From Maritalea myrionectae DSM 19524 (lineage in GTDB: Bacteria > Pseudomonadota > Alphaproteobacteria > Rhizobiales > Devosiaceae), in assembly GCF_000423365.1 (NCBI RefSeq), contig NZ_AUHV01000004.1, positions 1 through 64,000 of the forward strand: a stretch of DNA of 64,000 nt, given 5' to 3'. This document shows positions 46,025-53,362 of this stretch, piece after piece. The position numbers and the translations under genes are program-made. Position 1 is the first letter of the stretch; every line of letters begins with the position of its first letter. The notes under the pieces were generated by a model that was not told where the DNA came from, ran no database searches, and worked only from the letters and a program-made list of their open reading frames with translations.

Positions 46025-47348
46025 TGGGATTATCCTTTTGCGAATCTTTTTTGCGTTGTTCTTTCTCATATTTGGCGCGCATCATACGCCCACGCAATAG
46101 GGCATCATCGCCGAATTTGGCGCGGATATTGTCGATCGCGCGCTCGGCTTTGGCTTTGCGGGCCACATTGGGGTCCAAAAGATCATGCGGATCTTCCGCC
46201 GATATTGGCGCGGAGAGACCGGAGACGCCAATGCCCAACAGGCGAAAGGCGGTCATGCCAACCTCTTTTTTCAGCAAGGCCATGCCTGTTTCAAATATGA
46301 CATGGGCCAATTGCGTTGGTTCAATCAATTGGCGTGATCGGGTGCGGGTGGCAAAGCCCGCCGTTTTAAGTTTCAGCGTCACCGTATCGCCCGCAAGGGT
46401 GCTTTTTTTGAGCCGCGCCGATACCTTTTCACTAAGTTTTAGCAGTACATTAGAAAGTTCGTCAAAGTCTGTGATATCTTTGAAGAAAGTTGTTTCGTTT
46501 GAAACTGATTTGGCGCCGCGGCTGGATTTGATTTTGCGCTTGTCTTCGCCTTGAGAAAGGTAGAACAGGCGCGCGCCGATTTCGCCATATCGACCCGCCA
46601 ATTCCTTTAGGCCCATTTCTTGTAACTGTCCAATGTGGGTGATGCCATCATTTTCCAGTTTCTCGCCGAACTTTTTGCCAATGCCATAAATCACGGTGAC
46701 GCGTTGCTTGGCCAGAAAGTCTCTGGTTTCTTGCTCGCCAATCAGGGCAAGGCCGCGCGGCTTATCCAGTTCAGAGGCGATTTTGGCCAAAAACTTGTTG
46801 TGCGATAGGCCAATGGAGATGGTCACGCCAATATCACGCTCGATTTCGTTTGCCAGGCGGACCAGGATTTCAACCGGCGTCGCTTTATGCAGCAATTGGG
46901 TGCCTGAGAGGTCGAGAAAGGCCTCATCGATGCTGAGAGGTTCTACCAAGGGGGTCAAATCCAGGAATTTGGCTTTGATCTGCTTGCTGACCTCAACATA
47001 TTTCGCCATGTTTGGTGGGATGAATACTGCATTTGGGCAAAGCCGTTTTGCCTGAAAGATCGGCATGGCGGAACGAACGCCGCTCATGCGGGCGATGTAG
47101 CAACAGGTGGACACCACGCCGCGCTCACGCCCGCCCACGATCACTGGTTTGTCCAGCAGGTCGGGGTTATCCCGTTTTTCCACCGCCGCGTAAAAACTGT
47201 CGCAATCCACATGGGCAATGTCGAGGCTGAGCAATTCACTGTGGCGTGTCAGGCGCACGGATTTGCACTTTGGGCAGCGGGTGAGGGCGCGCTCATGCTC
47301 TAAATGCCCGCAATCGCGACATATGGTGGGGATAGCTTTATCTGTCAT
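46011..47348 (-). CDS. dinB: DNA polymerase IV with N-terminal zinc-ribbon-like extension
   Basis: Error-prone Y-family translesion polymerase. The catalytic acids are in HVDCDSFYAAVE (Asp48) and LSIDEAFLDLS (Asp141, Glu142). The little-finger domain follows, then a Lys-rich tail. Unlike E. coli Pol IV, it has about 40 extra N-terminal residues with CxxC at 10/13 and 25/28, likely one zinc site. Length is 445 residues. It overlaps the DUF3572 gene upstream and the RidA gene downstream. No LexA box was identified. Confidence 0.95.
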   Translation of the reverse strand: MTDKAIPTICRDCGHLEHERALTRCPKCKSVRLTRHSELLSLDIAHVDCDSFYAAVEKRDNPDLLDKPVIVGGRERGVVSTCCYIARMSGVRSAMPIFQAKRLCPNAVFIPPNMAKYVEVSKQIKAKFLDLTPLVEPLSIDEAFLDLSGTQLLHKATPVEILVRLANEIERDIGVTISIGLSHNKFLAKIASELDKPRGLALIGEQETRDFLAKQRVTVIYGIGKKFGEKLENDGITHIGQLQEMGLKELAGRYGEIGARLFYLSQGEDKRKIKSSRGAKSVSNETTFFKDITDFDELSNVLLKLSEKVSARLKKSTLAGDTVTLKLKTAGFATRTRSRQLIEPTQLAHVIFETGMALLKKEVGMTAFRLLGIGVSGLSAPISAEDPHDLLDPNVARKAKAERAIDNIRAKFGDDALLRGRMMRAKYEKEQRKKDSQKDNPNERN

Positions 47349-47610
47349 GACCGTTCAGGGTGTAATAGGCCCGCATGACCTCTTCCGGGGTCAGCCGTGC
47401 GTTTGCACACATGGACAAAAGCGCCGATTCATTTTGCGCAAAGAACTCCAAGAGGCCCGAGGCTAAGCTCTCCGGATCGCCGCCGCGCATTTCGTCCGGT
47501 GAGGTGCCGGTTTCGGTCATGAACTGGCCTAAAAGCTCAGGTTCTGCAATGAGATGGTTTAAACACGCATCGGCGATAAACTGGATTTTTTCGGGCGTGC
47601 TTTCAATCAT
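47338..47610 (-). CDS. DUF3572 family protein
   Basis: A 90 aa helical protein of unknown function, found in alphaproteobacteria. FIADACLNHLIAEPELLGQF and the closing NARLTPEEVMRAYYTLNGHD fit the family. The start is the ATG at 47610; earlier in-frame codons reach into the divergent divK promoter region. It overlaps dinB by 11 bases and is divergent from divK. Confidence 0.82.
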   Translation of the reverse strand: MIESTPEKIQFIADACLNHLIAEPELLGQFMTETGTSPDEMRGGDPESLASGLLEFFAQNESALLSMCANARLTPEEVMRAYYTLNGHDR

Positions 47611-47703
47611 GGCGCGTCTTTCATTACGTCTTTCGTAAGGTTTTCTTGTTATACGCTTTTGTAATGGAAGGGCAAAAGCGTTTCGCAAAGATTTGGGGAC
47701 TTT

Positions 47704-48078
47704 ATGGCAAAGACGGTGATGATCGTTGAAGACAATGAGCTGAATATGAAGCTTTTCAACGATTTATTGGAGTCACGGGGATATCGCACAATCCAAACCC
47801 GAAATGGGATGGAAGCGCTTGATTTGGCGAAGGCACATCACCCGGACCTGATCCTGATGGATATTCAACTGCCGGAAGTGTCGGGCCTTGTGGTCACCAA
47901 GTGGATCAAGGAAGACGAAGCTTTGCGCTCGATTCCGGTGATTGCGGTAACTGCGTTTGCGATGAAGGGCGACGAAGAGCGCATTTTGGAAGGCGGCTGC
48001 GAGGGATATATCTCCAAGCCGATTTCATTGCCGCACTTTTTGCAAACGATCGAAGGATTTATTGGGCCGGGCAAATAA
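47704..48078 (+). CDS. divK: Single-domain response regulator DivK
   Basis: Polar cell-fate regulator that signals through PleC/DivJ and DivL to lower CtrA activity. The 124 residues are one receiver domain: acid pocket VEDN (Glu9, Asp10), phosphoacceptor Asp53 in LILMDIQLP, and Lys105 in YISKPI. There is no output domain. It stands 43 bases before pleD, the conserved pairing in this group. Confidence 0.95.
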   Translation: MAKTVMIVEDNELNMKLFNDLLESRGYRTIQTRNGMEALDLAKAHHPDLILMDIQLPEVSGLVVTKWIKEDEALRSIPVIAVTAFAMKGDEERILEGGCEGYISKPISLPHFLQTIEGFIGPGK

Positions 48079-48121
48079 GTCGTGTTGGCCTTTGTGAGTT
48101 TTTGAGTACGGGACGAGTATT

Positions 48122-49492
48122 ATGACCGCGCGAGTATTGGTAGTTGACGACATTCCAACAAATATCAAACTGTTGGCCGCACGCTTAACTGCTGAGTATT
48201 TTGATGTTCTGGAAGCGACCAGTGGTCGCGAGGCGATTGATATCTGCGATCAGGGGCAGGTTGATATTGTGTTGCTTGATGTGATGATGCCTGAAATGGA
48301 CGGGTTTGAAACCTGTCGGCGGCTGAAATCTAATCCGAAAACCCAGCATATCCCTATTGTGATGGTGACGGCGCTTGATCAGCCCTCAGACCGCGTGAAG
48401 GGCCTGGAAGCTGGCGCGGATGATTTTCTGACCAAGCCAGTTGATGATGTGCAGCTTATGGCGCGGGTGAAAAGCTTGTCGCGGCTGAAGAATTTGACTG
48501 ATGAATTGCATTCACGCGCACTGACAGGTCAGTCAATCGCCATTGAAGACATTGTGGGCATGACCCAGCGCATTGATGCGACTGGCGGCAAGCTATTATT
48601 GATCGAGAGCGATATTCGCGCCGCAGAGCGGTTGCAGGATATTCTGGATCGCGAACATGATGTGATGATCCTTACACGTCCCGAAGATACGCCAATGGTG
48701 CTGGCTGAGCACGAGTTTGAGTTGGTGATTGTTTCGATGTCTTTGCCCGATGTTGATCCTTTGCGCGTTTGTTCGCAAATTCGGACGCTCGAGAAAACAC
48801 GAAATATGCCGATTATTCTGTTGGCGGACGCGCCGGATAAGCCACGCGTTGTGCGCGGGCTTGAGCTTGGGGTGAATGATTTCATTCTGCGCCCGGTTGA
48901 ACGCAACGAATTGTCGGCACGGGTGCGGACACAAATTCGGCGCCATCGTTATGCGGCTGAATTGCGCAAAAACTTATCTTCAACCGTCGCCATGGCGGTT
49001 ATTGACGAGCTGACCGGCCTTTATAATCGCCGCTATTTTGATCGTCACTTGGCGGTGCAGCTTGAGAAGTCGAAGGAACATGAGCGCAATCTTTCGCTGA
49101 TGATGCTGGACATCGACTATTTCAAAGCGGTGAATGATACGCACGGCCACGCCGTAGGCGATGCGGTGTTGAAGGAATTTGCATTGCGCTTGCAGCGCAG
49201 TATCCGAGGCGTGGACTTGGCGTCCCGTTATGGCGGCGAAGAATTTGTCGTGATGATGCCGGATACGGATTTGCATCAAGCTGAGATGGTAGCGGAGCGC
49301 GTGCGCAAGTCCATTAGCAATGAAGTGTTCGAATCTGAGATTGTAGCGCCGTTGTCGATTACGGTGAGCATTGGTTTGTCGATCTATGAAGCCGAGCATG
49401 ATACCCCCGAAAGTTTGATGAAGCGTGCGGATATTTCGCTTTATCGCGCGAAGCGGGAAGGCCGCAATCGCACAGCCTATGACGCTGCGTAA
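48122..49492 (+). CDS. pleD: Diguanylate cyclase response regulator PleD
   Basis: Makes cyclic di-GMP at the developing pole and drives the swarmer-to-stalked type change. REC1 (1-120) has phosphoacceptor Asp53. REC2 (about 155-275) is degenerate: Ser205 stands where Asp should be and the lysine is Arg (ILRPVE). The GGDEF domain has GGEEF at 371-375, with the inhibitory RxxD site RGVD at 362-365, five residues upstream. Length is 456 residues. A 15 bp palindrome lies 46 bases past the stop. Confidence 0.96.
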   Translation: MTARVLVVDDIPTNIKLLAARLTAEYFDVLEATSGREAIDICDQGQVDIVLLDVMMPEMDGFETCRRLKSNPKTQHIPIVMVTALDQPSDRVKGLEAGADDFLTKPVDDVQLMARVKSLSRLKNLTDELHSRALTGQSIAIEDIVGMTQRIDATGGKLLLIESDIRAAERLQDILDREHDVMILTRPEDTPMVLAEHEFELVIVSMSLPDVDPLRVCSQIRTLEKTRNMPIILLADAPDKPRVVRGLELGVNDFILRPVERNELSARVRTQIRRHRYAAELRKNLSSTVAMAVIDELTGLYNRRYFDRHLAVQLEKSKEHERNLSLMMLDIDYFKAVNDTHGHAVGDAVLKEFALRLQRSIRGVDLASRYGGEEFVVMMPDTDLHQAEMVAERVRKSISNEVFESEIVAPLSITVSIGLSIYEAEHDTPESLMKRADISLYRAKREGRNRTAYDAA

Positions 49493-49538
49493 GGGATAAG
49501 AATGCAACGCATTTGATTTAAATTTTATGCGTTATCCC

Positions 49539-49579
49539 AAAGACTTAACCTTAATTCGGGGTGTTAAGGTTAAGTCTTT
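49539..49579. repeat. Perfect 15 bp palindrome downstream of pleD
   Basis: AAAGACTTAACCTTA and TAAGGTTAAGTCTTT are exact inverted repeats around an 11-base loop. The stem is AT-rich and no extended T-run follows on either strand. Just upstream, GGGATA/TATCCC and ACGCAT/ATGCGT form a second, bulged stem (49494-49538). These may end the divK-pleD message or be a protein-binding site. Confidence 0.7.
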
Positions 49580-49654
49580 AAGTTAATCTATCGTTTATAT
49601 TCCAAAATTGTAAAATTTGCTTGGAAAAGTCGGTGTGCCATCGTATTTGCAAAG

Positions 49655-49819
49655 GGCGCCATTCTTCATTGGATGGCTTGCCTCGCAGATAATTTGCTCA
49701 GGTCCGCCGCAACTTCCTGAGATCCTGCGAGGGGGCAGTTCCGGCTCGGTTTAAGAGTGGCCTCTTCTGGCCGAGCTGGATCGCCCAACAAAAAACCCGC
49801 CTCAAAAGGCGGGTTTTTT
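49655..49819 (+). ncRNA. Candidate structured RNA between pleD and rpmG
   Basis: This part of the 349-base gap has no convincing reading frame but folds well. Its ends pair (GGGCG near 49655 with CGCCC near 49782). Inside, CCTCGCAG/CTGCGAGG closes an arm that contains CTCAGG/CCTGAG, and GCTCGG/CCGAGC closes a second arm with AAGAG/CTCTT. A promoter-like TTGGAA, 17-base spacer, TATTTG lies just upstream (49621-49649), and a strong terminator ends it. It lacks the GGAAGGAAGCAGCC loop of SRP RNA. 6S RNA is possible but not recognised. Confidence 0.45.
49790..49819. terminator. Bidirectional terminator between the RNA candidate and rpmG
   Basis: A 12 bp stem AAAAAACCCGCC / GGCGGGTTTTTT with a six-base loop; T-runs of six occur on both strands. 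It is 22 bases past the rpmG stop on the minus strand. Confidence 0.92.
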
Positions 49820-49841
49820 AATTTCAGCATTTCAAATCAAT

Positions 49842-50009
49842 TTACTTGATTTTTGATTCCTTGAAATCAACATGCTTACGCGCAACCGGATCGTACTTTT
49901 TCAAAGTCAATTTCTCGGTCATCGTGCGTGAATTCTTTTTGGCTACGTAAAAGTAGCCCGTGTCAGCTGTTGAAACCAGCTTGATTTTTACAGTGTTGGA
50001 CTTGGCCAT
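49842..50009 (-). CDS. rpmG: 50S ribosomal protein L33, zinc-free type
   Basis: Small E-site region protein of 55 residues. [20 protein letters not shown] and the C-terminal [18 protein letters not shown] are typical. It has no CxxC pairs, so it is the zinc-independent form. The start is the ATG at 50009. Confidence 0.97.
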   Translation of the reverse strand: MAKSNTVKIKLVSTADTGYFYVAKKNSRTMTEKLTLKKYDPVARKHVDFKESKIK

Positions 50010-50134
50010 GCCTACATTCCCAAATAAAAGGCCACGCAATGGTGCGCGGCGATCTGTCATCATTCCGTTGGCGGCAACCTATGCATTTCCAACCAAATGT
50101 CAAGTTCAAAGCACAAATATTTGTGCCGGTCGGC

Positions 50135-50662
50135 TTAGTCCACGCCAATGCGTGTGCTCCTTCGCTCCATAAGCAGCACATCGCGCCATTTCCCCGCCAT
50201 CGGGCCATAGGTCATCTTGCCGATTGCCCGGCGTCGTCCAATAACATCGAATCCCATTTTGTCATGCAGCGCTATGCTGGCCGTGTTTTCGGGAAAGATA
50301 TGGCCAAAAAGCGTCCAGTAGCCCTTTGCCTCTGCGGCATCAATGATGTCCCGCATTAGCCTTTTGCCAATGCCGCGCCCCTGGGCCGCGCGATCAAGGT
50401 AGATCGATATTTCACCCACGCCCGCATAAACAGGGCGAGCGGAACTTTGCACAATTGTGGCCCAACCCAAAACACCTTCAGGGGAGCAGATGACGCCCGC
50501 GACGCTGCGGTCGGTTAGGTAGTTGTTTTCAAATTCACTCCAGACCATGGCCACTTCACGAAACGAGGCGTGGCCTGTGCCTAAACCCATTTCGTGGATT
50601 TGGGTGATTTGCTCTGCATCTGCCTTGGTTGGCACGCGAAATGTAAGGTTGTGGTCACTCAT
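50135..50662 (-). CDS. GNAT acetyltransferase, phosphinothricin-acetyltransferase-like
   Basis: A 175 aa N-acetyltransferase. The acetyl-CoA loop is in AAQGRGIGKRLM, preceded by GEISIYLDR, and the closing GHIFPENTASIALHDKMGF is typical of the Pat/MnaT subgroup, which acetylates amino acids and analogues such as methionine sulfone. The start at MSDHNLTF is preferred; an ATG eight codons upstream exists. The substrate is not determinable. Confidence 0.87.
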   Translation of the reverse strand: MSDHNLTFRVPTKADAEQITQIHEMGLGTGHASFREVAMVWSEFENNYLTDRSVAGVICSPEGVLGWATIVQSSARPVYAGVGEISIYLDRAAQGRGIGKRLMRDIIDAAEAKGYWTLFGHIFPENTASIALHDKMGFDVIGRRRAIGKMTYGPMAGKWRDVLLMERRSTRIGVD

Positions 50663-50717
50663 GTCAGGTCCATAGATTTGCGACATTACATAGCCCCAGC
50701 ATATCGAGCGTGGTGTG

Positions 50718-51968
50718 TTATATCCATGCACTCAATATCCACAGCAAGAGCAAACCTATCAGCGCCTGCACTATAGCGCCACCAGAGAGCAACAAGACGG
50801 CTTGGCGCTCTGTGGTCAAATGGGTCAAGGCATCGCGCCTGACGAGCCAATAAAAGCTGTCATTTGGCATGATGGCGATAAATGAACCGAGACAGATTGC
50901 AAATGTTGCGATGACGGGCGAGATGTCGGCGCCAGCGATAATAGGGGCGGCAACTGGGGTGATGGCGGCGAAGGTGGCCAAGCTGGAGCCCTGGATCAGT
51001 TTAAACAGCATGGTGAGACCAAAGAGATAAAACAAAAGCCATTGGCTTTGCGCGATGGTAGCAATGTTGCTCAGGTCCAACTGTTCGGTCAGCACAGCGC
51101 CGAAGGCACTGGCACTGCCAATCAGCAAAATAAGCCCGGCGGTGCGGCGGCTGGCTTGTTCCAGGCAGGGGCGCCATTCGTTGGCAGGGAGCTGCGCCAA
51201 GGCAAATAATGCTGCGGCAATCAGGGCGCCTTTAGGTTGGGTGAGCAGATCCAAGAGCGGCAAGCTGGAAAATTCAACAAAGAAGCCGATGGCAATGAGG
51301 CTCACCAAAATCACAAACGGGCCGAGATTTGCGCGCCAATTAAATTTCGATTTTTGGTCTTTAGGGAACGGTGTGGCCTCTTTAGTGTTGCTGGTTGCTT
51401 CCAAGGTGCGCGGTGCCATCATCCGCGCCCAGAAAAGGCCCCCAAGCCAAACCGGCAGCAGCAATAAGGCGCCCACCCAAATGATTTTGGGGTCGTTTTG
51501 TGCGCCTAAAGCTGTTGCCACCAATAGGGGGCCAGCGGGAAAAAGCAGTTTGAAGCCGGCATAAGCGCCGAAGGCAATGGACAGTTTGTGTTTCGTGTTT
51601 GTTTGCGCTGCAGGCGCCAGCGCGGCATAGGCTGTGTCAGGACACACCATACCAGCGCCGGAAACAGGGGCCAGGCCCATCATTGTGGCGATGGTTCGGG
51701 TGGACGGGTTTTGATCCAGTTTTGCGATGACGGCGGCCAGCGTGAAAGCAGGCAAGAGGATCAATGTGAATTCGCCGAGCGCCCGCCCAAATCCAGCGTT
51801 AAAGCTGTCAATGGTCTCCGCAGCACTCAGATTGGACATAAGCGCGAGTGCCAGCGTTGCGCCCACCATCCAAAACACGAAGGGGATTTGCTGCAGATAG
51901 GCCCATGGTCGCATGGTTTGCCCTGTTTGCGGCGGTGCGGTGACTTGATGTGTGCTTGATTCTGACAT
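50718..51968 (-). CDS. GntP-like permease
   Basis: A 416 aa inner-membrane transporter with about eleven hydrophobic segments. GMVCPDTAYAALAPA and KLIQGSSLATFAAITPVAAP resemble the conserved parts of gluconate/serine (GntP, DsdX) permeases, which move sugar acids, hydroxy acids or D-amino acids with protons. The family call rests on these motifs and the helix pattern; the substrate is unknown. It is divergent from a LysR gene, likely its regulator. Confidence 0.72.
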   Translation of the reverse strand: MSESSTHQVTAPPQTGQTMRPWAYLQQIPFVFWMVGATLALALMSNLSAAETIDSFNAGFGRALGEFTLILLPAFTLAAVIAKLDQNPSTRTIATMMGLAPVSGAGMVCPDTAYAALAPAAQTNTKHKLSIAFGAYAGFKLLFPAGPLLVATALGAQNDPKIIWVGALLLLPVWLGGLFWARMMAPRTLEATSNTKEATPFPKDQKSKFNWRANLGPFVILVSLIAIGFFVEFSSLPLLDLLTQPKGALIAAALFALAQLPANEWRPCLEQASRRTAGLILLIGSASAFGAVLTEQLDLSNIATIAQSQWLLFYLFGLTMLFKLIQGSSLATFAAITPVAAPIIAGADISPVIATFAICLGSFIAIMPNDSFYWLVRRDALTHLTTERQAVLLLSGGAIVQALIGLLLLWILSAWI

Positions 51969-51979
51969 TTTGGGCCTTT

Positions 51980-51990
51980 CACATGATGTG
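51980..51990. promoter_or_regulatory. Possible LysR operator
   Basis: The 81-base spacer between the permease and LysR genes contains the palindrome CACAT-g-ATGTG, and a few bases on a repeated TGCTAG. LysR regulators usually bind such divergent spacers. Confidence 0.3.
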
Positions 51991-52049
51991 CTAGGCTTAT
52001 GCTAGATTAGGAATGCCACCTGTAATAATGAGAAAAAGAGCGTCTTTGC

Positions 52050-52949
52050 ATGAGTAGAATTCATACTGGCCCCATTGCGGTGCGCGCGCTTGAGATATTT
52101 GACGTCGCCGCGCGACTGGGTAGTTTTACCGCAGCGGGGGCGGAGCTTGGCATTACTCAAAGCGCCGTAAGCCGACAAATCGCAGACCTTGAAGCGAGGT
52201 TGGATGTGCAGCTCTTTGCGCGATCAGGGCCAAATTTGTCGCTTACGCCAAAGGGGCGCGAGTTGGCCGCAGGTGTTGGACAAGGCTTTCAACAGATTGC
52301 GACATCTTTGGCGAAGATTCGGACGCCCACTGAACATATTGTCACCTTGTCCATGCTGCCGTCAGTTGCGGCAAAATGGTTTTCCCCCCGGCTGGGTGAC
52401 TTTGTGCGTCATCATGGTGATATTGATTTGCGCATCAGTGTGGGGCGGCACTTGGTTGATTTTCGGGCAGAGCATATTGATGCGGCCATCCGCTATGGGC
52501 GAGGCGATTGGCCGTTTCTCAACGCGACCCTGCTGGCAAAAGAAGAGGTTTTTCCAGTGTGTACGCCGGAATATGCCGCGCGAAACAACCTTGCTGTGCC
52601 GCAGGATTTAGCGGGCGCCACTTTGCTGCATACGGATATTTTAGACGATTGGTCGGCTTGGTTTCGCGCCGCACATATTTCTGTTGAGGTGCCAAGCCGG
52701 TTGCCCCGCATGGAAGATGATAATGCCGTGCTGCAGGCCGCGCTTTCAGGGCAGGGCGCTGCGTTGGGTCGCTCGGTTTTGGTGGCGGACGATTTGGCCG
52801 CGGGACGTTTGGTTGCACCCTTCGAGATGAGAATTCCGGCCAGCTATGATTATTGGTTTGTCTATCCGGCAGAAAAGGTGCCCACACCAGCGCTTCAAGA
52901 GGTGAAGCGCTGGGTGGTTAATTCATTCGACAAGCTAGCGGGCAATTAG
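52050..52949 (+). CDS. LysR-family transcriptional regulator (GcvA-like)
   Basis: A 299 aa regulator. The winged helix-turn-helix is at about 10-70 (GSFTAAGAELGITQSAVSRQ), followed by a periplasmic-binding-protein-like effector domain. The sequence resembles the GcvA/AmpR subgroup, with IDAAIRYGRGDWP in the effector part. It is divergent from the GntP-like gene. Its stop overlaps the convergent DUF983 gene by four bases. Confidence 0.92.
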   Translation: MSRIHTGPIAVRALEIFDVAARLGSFTAAGAELGITQSAVSRQIADLEARLDVQLFARSGPNLSLTPKGRELAAGVGQGFQQIATSLAKIRTPTEHIVTLSMLPSVAAKWFSPRLGDFVRHHGDIDLRISVGRHLVDFRAEHIDAAIRYGRGDWPFLNATLLAKEEVFPVCTPEYAARNNLAVPQDLAGATLLHTDILDDWSAWFRAAHISVEVPSRLPRMEDDNAVLQAALSGQGAALGRSVLVADDLAAGRLVAPFEMRIPASYDYWFVYPAEKVPTPALQEVKRWVVNSFDKLAGN

Positions 52950-53362
52950 CGGCCGTCAATTTCTTCGGTGTGCTCCGGGTCAAACCCATGCAGATAAGTT
53001 GCCCATTGGATGGCAACTACCGCGCCTTTGATGGAGGGGAGCATGGCCAATGATGAGAAAAGGGCCATCGGCACGAAGATGTACAAATACATCATTGGAT
53101 CCCACTCATAGGCCATATCGATGTGCAGAATTGCACCAACGATAATATGGCCCACAATCGCCATGGTGATATAGGGTGGGGCATCGTCTGCCCGGTGGTG
53201 ATACAATTCCTCACCACATTTGGGGCATGTGTCGTTCACCTTCAAATAGGCGCGAAACAGCTTGCCTTCGCCGCATTTCGGGCATTTGCAGGCCATGCCA
53301 TTTTTCATGGCTGACCAAATCGATCGTTTCGGCTTTGCGCCGGTGGTCATCTCTAAACTCAT
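52946..53362 (-). CDS. DUF983 membrane protein
   Basis: A 138 aa protein of unknown function. Two CxxC pairs (CPKCGEGKLF and CPKCGEELYHH) suggest a zinc ribbon, followed by the family segment RADDAPPYITMAIVGH and two membrane helices. Its start overlaps the rnr stop by four bases, so it is cotranscribed with the RNase R gene. Confidence 0.9.
   Translation of the reverse strand: MSLEMTTGAKPKRSIWSAMKNGMACKCPKCGEGKLFRAYLKVNDTCPKCGEELYHHRADDAPPYITMAIVGHIIVGAILHIDMAYEWDPMMYLYIFVPMALFSSLAMLPSIKGAVVAIQWATYLHGFDPEHTEEIDGR

Noticed and set aside
49539-49590. CtrA box (TTAA-N7-TTAA) near pleD
   Set aside because: Several TTAA words occur, but none are separated by seven bases.
49655-49790. Signal recognition particle RNA
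   Set aside because: CAGGTCCG is present by chance, but the universal GGAAGGAAGCAGCC loop is absent.
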